A DNA stretch of 27,634 nt from Conidiobolus incongruus B7586 (Eukaryota; Entomophthoromycota; Entomophthoromycetes; Entomophthorales; Conidiobolaceae). Under the pieces are notes generated by a model. It did not search any database. It was given only the letters and a program-made list of their open reading frames with translations, and was not told where the DNA came from. The stretch spans positions 1 through 27,634 of the forward strand of contig JNEM01013408.1 in the NCBI GenBank assembly GCA_000697335.1, written 5' to 3'. This document shows, piece by piece, positions 11,313-19,905 of this stretch. The translations under genes and the position numbers were made by a program. Positions within the stretch are counted from its first letter, which is position 1; every line of letters starts with the position of its first letter.

Positions 11313-12401
11313 TTATTGACTGGGTTCAGCCAATTCGATGGCATAAGCAGTTGCAACCTTGCAAAATTCATTAAAATATTCGAAGTCAATATCTCCAATG
11401 ACATCTTTTTCGGTGTGGTAACCTCTTGCTAACACTGTTTCGGATTGAATGGCGGTCTTGTATCCTTGTTCATAGTAAGAAGCGTGGTCGGAGCAAGCGT
11501 AACCACATTTGTCATCCTTAACTGGGTATTTGGTATATGAAGTGATTAAAGTTCTGATAAAACTAGTAAGTGCAGGATCGGTATAATCTGTCATAACTCT
11601 CATGGTATTAACTCCGGGAGCTTTATAGCCGACCATATCTTGTTGAAGCATAGCAACTACATTCTTGGCCTTTTTGCGGTAATCCTGAGCAATTGCGCGA
11701 GATCCTTTGAGACCAACTTCCTCGGCAGCGTAGAATTGAAGTTCAATGGTCCTTTGGGGTTTGAAATTGGATGATACTAAACTCTGTAATACTTCCATAA
11801 GAAGAGCTGATCCACTACCGTCGTCATCAGCTCCAGGAGATCTTCCACCAGTAGGGTTATTTCTGTTGATCGAGTCCAAATGAGCTCCAAGTACAACTAA
11901 TTCCTGAGGATACTTATTTCCATTGATTCTTACTATAATACTAGGTTGAGTCCAAGTGTGCTTATATTCTTCAACCGTAATATTTCCATTATACTTTGAG
12001 GCGATTTGTTTAGCATGATCGCGAATGAACAAAGCAGCGTCAACACCAGTTTTAGTGCTATAATATCTTGTGTGGAAGTTGGATAAACTAGTTAAAAAGC
12101 TCTTGGCACGATTGGTATCCAAAAAACTCTGAGCTTTAACAGTTTGATCTCTGTATTTGATTTGACTAGGGATAACAAAGTTATTTAAAATTCCTGGTAA
12201 ATTCCTTGGTTCAATTGGATCATCGGTCTTGTCAACAAAATGCTTAGCATCCTTGAGTAATTGATAGAATTCACTTTTGGTAATCCACTTGGCAGGTCCT
12301 GATTCAGATAATTGAACCAATCTATATTTTTGATCGGATACTTCCTGAGTATGAATAAAAGAACAAAGTCCTAACGCTAATAAAGAAAAGTTGAATTTCA
12401 T
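11313..12401 (-). CDS. Secreted M28 zinc aminopeptidase
   Basis: A 362-residue predicted extracellular aminopeptidase. Residues 1-18 form the signal peptide (MKFNFSLLALGLCSFIHT), residues ~19-85 a propeptide-like region with LVQLSES and WITKSEF, then the catalytic domain. Predicted zinc ligands are H174, D192 (GADDDGSG), E228, D255 (LQQDMVGY) and H329 (GYHTEKD); E227 is the general base. The disulfide loop is C299/C303 (KCGYACSDH). One glycosylation sequon lies at N140. At the pocket positions following the loop it carries I318 and S320. Codons are mostly A/T-ending, yet G+C is far above that of the spacers. ATG context has A at -3, with a TATATAAATA box about 68 nt upstream. It shares 201 identical bases with the next gene and 44 with the last one, and its 3' flank just past the stop resembles that of 16374-17462. 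Confidence 0.96.
   Translation of the reverse strand: MKFNFSLLALGLCSFIHTQEVSDQKYRLVQLSESGPAKWITKSEFYQLLKDAKHFVDKTDDPIEPRNLPGILNNFVIPSQIKYRDQTVKAQSFLDTNRAKSFLTSLSNFHTRYYSTKTGVDAALFIRDHAKQIASKYNGNITVEEYKHTWTQPSIIVRINGNKYPQELVVLGAHLDSINRNNPTGGRSPGADDDGSGSALLMEVLQSLVSSNFKPQRTIELQFYAAEEVGLKGSRAIAQDYRKKAKNVVAMLQQDMVGYKAPGVNTMRVMTDYTDPALTSFIRTLITSYTKYPVKDDKCGYACSDHASYYEQGYKTAIQSETVLARGYHTEKDVIGDIDFEYFNEFCKVATAYAIELAEPSQ
11808..12008 (-). repeat. 201-bp tract identical to 16869-17069
   Basis: Every base matches the corresponding part of the next gene, covering the region from the NGN-IT sequon through GAHLDS to GADDDGSG. Identity falls off on both sides, with several mismatches at silent and replacement sites. 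Identity at third positions shows recent exchange rather than protein constraint. Confidence 0.9.
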
Positions 12402-12461
12402 TATAATAAATGGCGATTTTTGAAATCGATCTGACTTAACTATATTAGTTCAATTCTAATT

Positions 12462-12471
12462 TATTTATATA
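12462..12471 (-). promoter_or_regulatory. TATA box of the 11313-12401 gene
   Basis: TATATAAATA on the minus strand; the TATAAATA core begins 68 nt upstream of the ATG, matching the other intact paralogues. Confidence 0.75.
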
Positions 12472-12747
12472 TAATTAAGATTATTTCGAATTCTAATGTT
12501 CAAATTTCAAATGAATTAATAATTAATAATTTATCTTGTATTAAAAGGATTAACTACCGTTTTAGTAAATATTATGAATATTTTTATACTTAATTTTCAA
12601 ATTATCAATCTTGATATTAAAATTTTAATAAAAATTAATTTAATACTTTGATCTGAATGACTTTATTATGGAATTTTTATCATTAATTAAATTATGACTT
12701 TTTACAACACTCAAATTAATTAAAAAATCAATTTATTCAAATTAATA
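12472..12747. other. Upstream flank of the 11313-12401 gene
   Basis: AT-rich DNA beyond the TATA box. It should contain any further promoter elements, but I can name none that all four genes share. An AGATAA (GATA-type) sequence on the minus strand near 12530 is too common in such DNA to call. Confidence 0.3.
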
Positions 12748-12954
12748 TTATATTGAATGGGAAATAAATTCAAATGAGTAATTTACTAAATTAATATAAT
12801 CATTTGATTCATTAGTGGAAAATCGGACCCATTTCTCTTTAATCTGCAGAATTTTCATTAGAATTTGCAGTTGCTCCTCAAGTGAGATCCGCTCACCTAA
12901 ATATAGGCATATATCAACCTCTGAAATTATATTTATGACTAAGTGATGCTCACT
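12748..12954 (-). pseudogene. Unrecognised coding-like fragment
   Basis: A stop-to-stop open frame of 68 codons without an early ATG, inside a 240-bp patch of raised G+C. The translation is protein-like, with charged amphipathic helix character (ERISLEEQLQILMKILQIKE, followed by KWVRFS). A second protein-like stretch beginning MLRKGILSYMNET lies directly upstream on the same strand in another frame (about 12955-13045). I found no splice-site pair that would join them in frame. I recognise no family. The best reading is the remnant of a gene other than the aminopeptidases; a chance open frame cannot be excluded. Confidence 0.35.
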
Positions 12955-13060
12955 CTATTCTCGTAATCTTGATAATTTAACCTCATGTTCTTGCTAAAAG
13001 TTTCATTCATATATGATAATATCCCTTTCCTTAGCATTGCACTTACACAATCACAGAAGC

Positions 13061-15179
13061 AAATTAATATACATTTTAGTGTATTATTACGTCATTTTGA
13101 ATTTGATTCAAATATAATCAAATAATCTAATAAGTAAATCGAATTTTAAATCAGCATTTTATATTAATATTGAAAAATCCTAATTTAGTATTAAAATTAT
13201 GACCTAAAATTGATATTTAAAATATCACTTTAAATGGATTGAATAATACACTTTCAAAATATTTTTGTAATGTGTTATAAATACTGTATTATGGCCATAT
13301 TATTTTATTACTATAATTTAAGTAATTAATTGATTAAGAATTTATATCACATTTACAATAATATGTTCAAAATCTGATAAATTCTAAAAATTATAAATTT
13401 TAATTTGTTTTCTCAAAGGATTAAAATATCTTTGTAACTTACTAATCAGATTTAATTTGATGTGAACAATATATTATCTAATTTTCATTTTCTTTTTTAA
13501 ATTAAAAATATATATTTAATTGCTACAATGAATGCCTTTGACACAGTTTTTATTATCATCGGATTCCACTATATTTACAATAGTAGTTCATTATTTTTGA
13601 AATAATAACCCTGTTAATAAAAAATCAAATATATCTACCAATTATTATTAATATTTAACAAACAATGGCACACTCAGATAAAACCATTGATAGCTATTTG
13701 TTATTTTAACATATTTATCGTTCATTTTGAAAAGTTTTCATTCAAATTTTTCGGTTACAATTTCGTTTTTGTAATATAATATTACAAATGCACGAAAAGA
13801 ATTGTTGATTATATTAGCAATATCAAAATATTATATAATTTGAAAAACAGTATATCAACTATAAGGATTAGGCATTATAATGTTTATAAAATGTTTGTTT
13901 GCAATAGTTTAAATGGCCTGCTTTAACGGATTTAATCACTACTTCAACTATGTTTCTATATTATATCTTTCAATTTGGAGAATTAATCATTTTACTTATT
14001 ATTTTTGTACCTTTGAAATAATATTTGTCAAATTAAACACCGAATATTGGATGATACTTACAGATAAATATATCACTCTATTGATATCCTATTTTATTGG
14101 TATAAAATTGATCATAATAATCATGTGTATTTAAAATAGATATTGACCTTGAAAATTATTTTTAATGTCCAATTGATGATGATTAATCAATACTCTCACA
14201 GTATAATATTAGTAAATGAACCGTCACCATTGTAATGTTACAATGATCTACAATATATAATTAGTTCTAAAGATCTAAATAACCCAAAATAATGGAATAT
14301 TAATTAATTAAGATAAAGTTAGAATATGATTATTAGAGAACTTCGCAATTGTGGTCATATAAAATTTCAAATATTAATAAAAGATATTTCAATATATGTA
14401 CATAATTGATTTAATTAATGAAATTCAAATATGAATAAATTTTTAACAGCTTTGAACAAATTTCTTATCTCTAATGTAGTAAAAATATTCTAGAAATTAA
14501 CTTTAATAAACTGAACATAAGGTATATAAGAATATTTCCCAATAATATTTATCACTAAAGCATCTCGCTTAAATTATTAAAAACAAAATGTGGAAAATAT
14601 ATGATAGGATAAACCTTAATAAATAAATTTAGCTTCAATTGTCGTATCAAATCATAATTATATATCATGGTTACATTAGTAACTTATAAAAGAATTAGAT
14701 AGGATATATTTTTGACTGATTTTAAAAAGTTTCATTAATTTCATAAATCAATTCAGATATTTTTTAGTAAGTGTTTATACTTTTTAATAGAGTAATACTA
14801 ATTAGTGAATAAAAATCTATCATTTTGATTAATCAATTCAACCCATCTAGAGAACTTGAATTATTGATTCCAGTCTCCAAAATAATATAAACAGTGCCAT
14901 ATTTTAGACACTGTTTAGTAGATTCTGAAAATTCACAATTTTATAATTTTACCTTATATATTGACCTAAATAAAATATTAAATAAAATCAACTATGATAT
15001 TATCTCATTAAATTAAATTTTTTTATATTAAATATGTAGATTTTATAAAAATAATGTTAAGTTAGTATTATCATCTGAATTTACAATATATAATTTATAT
15101 TTTAATTCCTTGGTTGATAATTACACTCTCTATATTTGATTAGTTGAAGAAAACATTGAAAAATAGTGAATTTATATGA
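13061..15179. other. Spacer with no recognisable gene
   Basis: AT-rich DNA. A plus-strand frame at 13913-14134 translates to a hydrophobic, aromatic-rich sequence with no motif and is not called. Two inverted repeats stand out: 14888-14917 (9-bp stems) and CATTGTAA/TTACAATG at 14228-14245 with a 2-base centre. Confidence 0.4.
14888..14917. repeat. Inverted repeat, 9-bp perfect stems
   Basis: TAAACAGTG (14888-14896) and CACTGTTTA (14909-14917) are perfect complements around a 12-base loop. The stem includes three G:C pairs, which is unusual for this AT-rich spacer. Function unknown. Confidence 0.6.
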
Positions 15180-16010
15180 AAATATTTCGTAAGGTTAATT
15201 ATCAAGTTGAATTCTTATAAAGGATTGGAGCGGTAATGATTATCGTGACAAGTAGCACACTGAATTAATAATGTATTATTGTATCATAGCTAGAGAAAAA
15301 TAACTGCACACTTACTTACACAACTATTTTGGTAGTCCAATATTCAGAATTTATAACTAAGTCATTTGGGAGTAATGTGAATATAAGAAACAATAGTATT
15401 AATTAACTAGGTTTGAAAGTGATTAAGTGGAATTCAGAGAGTATTGTGTAATAAAATGATCGTGGCCTAAATATTCTAATATGAGCCTATTGTAATTCAG
15501 GAGTAGGTAAGTTAAACCAAATTTTATAAATATCAAAAATTCTAATGTTATATATTATTTTTAAATTTTTTCTATTATTGTTAAAAAACATCATTAAACA
15601 TCTCCTTTCATTATTGATATTCTACTTTTAGTAATTCTGTGTTTTAGTAAAATTGAATCAAAAACATCTGGTTGGTTATATAACGATGAGAGGCTAGTTT
15701 AAATTTTACTTTTTCAGTTTATTTCTATTTCAAAATAGTTTGGACTGGATTTGGCATTTCTCTTTAAATATCTTGCGTTTGCTTTTACTTATAGAAACTT
15801 GATTATTGAAAGATTGAGATTGCTTAGCTTCCTAATGTCGTTGGTAAAAAATAAAAACATGTGAGATTTATTGATTATAACTGTGTGCAAAGAGTAATAC
15901 TGCAATGAAAATCTATAAAAATTAAGGAAAATGATGGGATAGTGGAATTTTTTAATTGACTTCTCTGAAGTGGAGAAATTCAATTGGAAATATTTCAATT
16001 ACTAAATACA
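15180..16010 (+). pseudogene. Possible decayed gene between two aminopeptidases
   Basis: A patch of raised G+C with several protein-like plus-strand stretches in order: about 15290-15451 (two open runs in one frame, including VVQYSEFITKSFGSN and KVIKWNSESIV), about 15739-15861 (41 codons, Leu-rich, including LIIERLRLLSFLMSLVKN), and about 15915-16003 (including IDFSEVEKFNWKYFNY). Stops and frame changes separate them. No family is recognised. The combination of raised G+C, strand consistency and sensible residue composition suggests an eroded gene, but no single stretch is long enough to prove it. Confidence 0.3.
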
Positions 16011-16373
16011 TTCAATATATTTTATTTTGATATACCAAGAATATGATTGTAGAAAGACTAGTATTTGAGAATATCATTACAAAATATTCAAACTCTTTAA
16101 AATATTTTACTTAAATTTGACTTTTTGTCAAGATGTATCATCAAAATAACTTCAGAATTTTTAAAACAATTTACAAATTTCTTAATATTATAATGATGAT
16201 ATATATTACAAAATAAGTGAATAATATTTAAAATAAGCATATTATAGTTAATGTATTTGAAACTGAGTTGAAATATCACACACTTATTAATATAATTATA
16301 TAATTTAATATTTAGTTTAATGACATAATTGTTGCAAAAAGATAAAAATATACTTTAATAAATAAATAGATAA

Positions 16374-17462
16374 TTATTGACTTGGTTCTGCTAATTCAAT
16401 AGCAAAAGCAGTAGAAACTTTAGCAAATTCGTTAAGGTAGTCGAAATCAACATCAGTAATGACATCTCTTTCAGTATGATATCCTCTTGCCAAAGTGGTT
16501 TCGAAAAGGAAGCCTGCCTTGTAGCCTTGTTCGTTATAGGCAGCGTGATCAGAGCAAGCGTAACCACATTTGTCGCTCTTGGGGGCATATTTGGAATAGG
16601 TTTGAATTAATTTGGTAAGGAAAGCACTGACTGAAGGATCAGTATAGTCGGTAATAACTCTCATTGTATTGACATTAGCAGGTCTGTAGCCAACCATATC
16701 CTGTTGGAGCATAGCAACTACATTTTTACCCTTTGAACGGTAATCACGAGCAATCACACGAGAGCCTTTGAGACCAACTTCTTCGGCAGCATAAAATTGG
16801 AATTCGATGGTTCTTGCGGGCTTGAAGTTTGATAAAACCAAACTGTTGAATACTTCCATAACAGCAGTTGATCCACTACCGTCGTCATCAGCTCCAGGAG
16901 ATCTTCCACCAGTAGGGTTATTTCTGTTGATCGAGTCCAAATGAGCTCCAAGTACAACTAATTCCTGAGGATACTTATTTCCATTGATTCTTACTATAAT
17001 ACTAGGTTGAGTCCAAGTGTGCTTATATTCTTCAACCGTAATATTTCCATTATACTTTGAGGCGATTTGCTTAGCATGATCACGAATGAACAAAGCAGCG
17101 TCAACACCAGATTTAGTGCTATAATATCTTGTGTGGAAGTTGGATAAACTAGTCAAAAAGCTCTTAGCACGATTGGGATCAAGGTAGCTTTGAGATTTGA
17201 CAGTTTGATCTCTATATTTTATTTCTGTAGGAATAGCAAAGCTATTGATAATTCTTTGTAAATTTCTTGGTTCAACAGGGTCTTCAGTCTTATCAATGAA
17301 ATGTTTGGCATCCTTGAGTAATTGATAGAATTCGTCCTTGGTAATCCATTTAGCAGGCTCAGATTCGGATAATTGGACTAATCTGTATTTTTCATCAGAT
17401 AGTTCTTGAGTATGAACGAAAGAGTAAAGTCCAAAGACTAATAAAGAAAAGTTGAATTTCAT
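16374..17462 (-). CDS. Secreted M28 zinc aminopeptidase
   Basis: A 362-residue predicted extracellular aminopeptidase. Residues 1-18 form the signal peptide (MKFNFSLLVFGLYSFVHT), then a propeptide-like region to about residue 85 and the catalytic domain. Predicted zinc ligands are H174, D192, E228, D255 and H329 with E227 as general base; C299/C303 form the loop; a sequon lies at N140. Pocket positions are F318 and F320, the copy most like the hydrophobic pocket of the Vibrio enzyme, so it may favour Leu- or Phe-type N-termini. EFAKVS near the C-terminus replaces the EFCKVA of the two left-hand intact genes. ATG context has A at -3; TATAAATA lies 70 nt upstream. The gene is a mosaic: 201 bp identical to the gene on its left and 440 bp identical to the gene on its right, overlapping at 16953-17069. 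Confidence 0.96.
   Translation of the reverse strand: MKFNFSLLVFGLYSFVHTQELSDEKYRLVQLSESEPAKWITKDEFYQLLKDAKHFIDKTEDPVEPRNLQRIINSFAIPTEIKYRDQTVKSQSYLDPNRAKSFLTSLSNFHTRYYSTKSGVDAALFIRDHAKQIASKYNGNITVEEYKHTWTQPSIIVRINGNKYPQELVVLGAHLDSINRNNPTGGRSPGADDDGSGSTAVMEVFNSLVLSNFKPARTIEFQFYAAEEVGLKGSRVIARDYRSKGKNVVAMLQQDMVGYRPANVNTMRVITDYTDPSVSAFLTKLIQTYSKYAPKSDKCGYACSDHAAYNEQGYKAGFLFETTLARGYHTERDVITDVDFDYLNEFAKVSTAFAIELAEPSQ
16869..17069 (-). repeat. 201-bp tract identical to 11808-12008
   Basis: Partner of the tract in the neighbouring paralogue. Its right-hand portion (from 16953) is also part of the 440-bp tract shared with the 23187-24278 gene, so about 117 bp is common to all three genes. Confidence 0.9.
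16953..17392 (-). repeat. 440-bp tract identical to 23769-24208
   Basis: Base-for-base identical to the same region of the last gene, covering residues 24-25 to about 170 (propeptide and first part of the catalytic domain). Mismatches resume immediately on both sides, with replacements at residues 171, 173 and 180 beyond one end. Two shorter identical tracts link the same pair: 16577-16652 with 23393-23468 (76 bp) and 16708-16781 with 23524-23597 (74 bp). Confidence 0.93.
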
Positions 17463-17524
17463 TATAATAATATCAAAGTATTCAAATCGATTTTGTTAAT
17501 TTTTATATTTTTTTTTCAACTCAC

Positions 17525-17532
17525 TATTTATA
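17525..17532 (-). promoter_or_regulatory. TATA box of the 16374-17462 gene
   Basis: TATAAATA on the minus strand, first base 70 nt upstream of the ATG, conserved with the other intact copies. Confidence 0.75.
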
Positions 17533-19442
17533 CAATTTTGTATTTACAATTTTATTATAATCAAAGTTTACAGAAATATGATCAATATACATTATATTAA
17601 CTGAGAAAGTCAAGCACTTCCTTTTAAGTTTATATCTTTAATATATCATTCCTTTATTTTTAATATATAAATACACTATTAAATTTTTAATTTGATTCTA
17701 TATTTACCTATAATATTTACCACAAAGTCACAAGATTTAATTAAATTTTCATTATGAGAATGCCTAAATAAATTGAAAGATTCATTAATTATTTCCAAAT
17801 ATCGTTGAATTGGATGGAATATATGCTAATCAACCAATTTTACAAATTAGGACAATCATATGTTATATGACTTGTGAACTATTTGAGATTTCAATTTCAT
17901 ATGATGGAATTTTACTGCTCGTTTGCGGTCTTCTGATTTAATCTGCTATTATTTTTATTGCTTAATATGAAAACGTATATCATTTTTCAATTATACATTC
18001 GCTATATTTAATTCTTTATCAACCAAATTCATTTTCTTAAGAATTAAATTCTTACTTCATAATATACCAGCTTTAAAATCCAATTATATTTTTACTTAAT
18101 CCAATGAGTCCATTGACTTAAATTTTGAATAATTAAAACTTCATTTAAAATTTGATTTAACATAAATTGTTTCATTTCTTTTATTAATTATTTAATTAAT
18201 TTAACAAATATAAATTTTTCATAATCTAAATATAAATATATACAAAATATTTTAAGGGATTTGATATTATTAATTCAATAGAATTATATTCACAATTTCA
18301 AAGTCCACATATACCAAGATAATATCACATTTTAATAAACTCACTGACATAAATGTATAAATATTTATATGTAGTTTTATAATTATATTTTAAGTTATTG
18401 TATGATATTTCAATAAAACAATTTATCTTTAAACATTTCCTCAATTTAATATTAAAAATTTTAAACATGTGACTATTCGATCAAGTAAATATGATGTACT
18501 ATTCTACCAATATGGCTAATCAAAATCAATTCAGTAGTTATATTTATGGAAAAATAATCACGACCTAAAACACAGAGAAAAATTTATCCTTATTTCATTT
18601 TTATAATTCAGATACAATATAATTATAATGTAGATTTTTTATACCAAATATTATATTTTAAAAAAAATGACATGATGTTGAAGTTATTACATTAAATAAT
18701 ATTAAAAAATATCAATTTAGATATAATGAATTTTCTACTGTATCTTGATTTTCCATTCCTAACTATGTATATTTTACGAATTAAAGAAATAAAATTTTAA
18801 ATTATTAATTATGTATAAAACTTAAGATATTATCACATTCATTCTATTAAAAAATTTATTAAATATTTGAAATAATACTGAAAACTTAAGGGTCAATAGA
18901 ATTCATGAGGCTGTAGCAAATTAATTTTCATTGTATATTCAAATCATAATTTCCTTTTCATACTTTTCGGTTTTAATTTTGTATTATATTTGAATATGAA
19001 GCCTTTAGTAATACTTGTTATTCATTATTTTTCAAAGTGTTTTATCTAATTGTAAAATAAATAATTATTATAACTAAGTAAAACTGAATTAGTAATGGTA
19101 ATATTTGAAGCATCATACTTTTTACTTTAATAGATTATTATAAAGTATTTATTCTATGTTATATAAGAATACGATTGAAATTCCTATTATAAGATAATAT
19201 CTGATATAAATTTATCTATCATACAGAATATATTTAATTTTGTAAAATGTATATAATTTTGACCAATTGATATCTTTTTATTAAATCAAATCAATATAAC
19301 CATTAAGACTGTATATTATAATATATATAAAAAAATTTATTTTATAAGGAATTAAAAATTCATTGATGAAAGCAAGTATATTGGAATATATAATGATAAA
19401 ATTAATATTAACTATATTTTATTAGTAAAGTATAACTCAAAT
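17533..19442. other. Spacer with no recognisable gene
   Basis: AT-rich DNA upstream of the 16374-17462 gene. I see no open frame, RNA or repeat worth calling. Confidence 0.4.
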
Positions 19443-19905
19443 TGTTCATTAGGTGATATTATATTTATGATGGAGAATAATCCTGTCAATTACTCAAGAA
19501 ACTCCGATTACCGCAGGATTCGAGAAGTCACATTGGAGATATCACACCCCATGAACTAGTTGATCCTATTACTTTCCGCCCGTAAGTCATTCATGTCCAC
19601 AAAAATCAACAATGGAACCTAATATAAGATTATCACAAACAAACTAATAAACACATCTTCTATCTTCATTTTCAAAAGTATACCGTCTCTAAGTTTTTCT
19701 CGTAGCCCTCACAAAAGTGTTGAGTCGTGACGAGCGTGAGATATTTACTTTATTCAAAGAACCCGATTCGTAACAAGTCATTTTCACCTACTTTGGTGAA
19801 CCCCAATAATTTCCCTTAATTACGTGGTAATTTATCGTTTACCACTGGCGATTCCCCGTTTAAGCTCGTAAAGCCCATTGTTGTCAGTGTTAACACCCGA
19901 CATTT
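19443..19905. other. G+C-rich island of unknown nature
   Basis: About 460 bp with clearly more G and C than any other non-genic part of the window, ending abruptly at about 19905 against nearly pure A/T. It has several local hairpins: TTCACC/GGTGAA near 19782-19800, GTGGTAA/TTACCAC near 19824-19845, CACTG/CAGTG around 19842-19889, and ATCCTG/CAGGAT near 19480-19520. It ends with the palindrome GTGTTAACAC. No frame is open through it, though short protein-like stretches occur on both strands (for example TYGRKVIGSTSSWGVISPM on the minus strand). It could be a structured non-coding RNA gene, a gene relic or a fragment of a mobile element. I could not match it to tRNA, 5S, spliceosomal, SRP or RNase P RNA by eye. 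Confidence 0.4.

Noticed and set aside
12882-12897. Hairpin GTGAG/CTCAC as a terminator or RNA element
   Set aside because: It lies inside the coding-like fragment at 12748-12954, has only a 5-bp stem and no neighbouring gene end.
13913-14134. Plus-strand open frame of 73 codons
   Set aside because: Aromatic- and Ile-rich translation without motif, in DNA with no rise in G+C; likely chance. The same reasoning applies to 571-765, 6513-6719, 9041-9241, 15789-15998, 16097-16279 and 24600-24794.
19480-19780. Ribosomal RNA fragment
   Set aside because: Short words on the minus strand resemble small-subunit rRNA (GACTCAACAC, AATTGAC, GCGGTAAT), but they occur in the wrong order and spacing and the sequence between them does not match.
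19443-19895. Solo long terminal repeat (sequence begins TGTTC and ends TTAACA)
   Set aside because: No target-site duplication flanks these ends (CAAAT on the left, CCCGA on the right) and no second copy exists in the window, so the ends may be coincidental.
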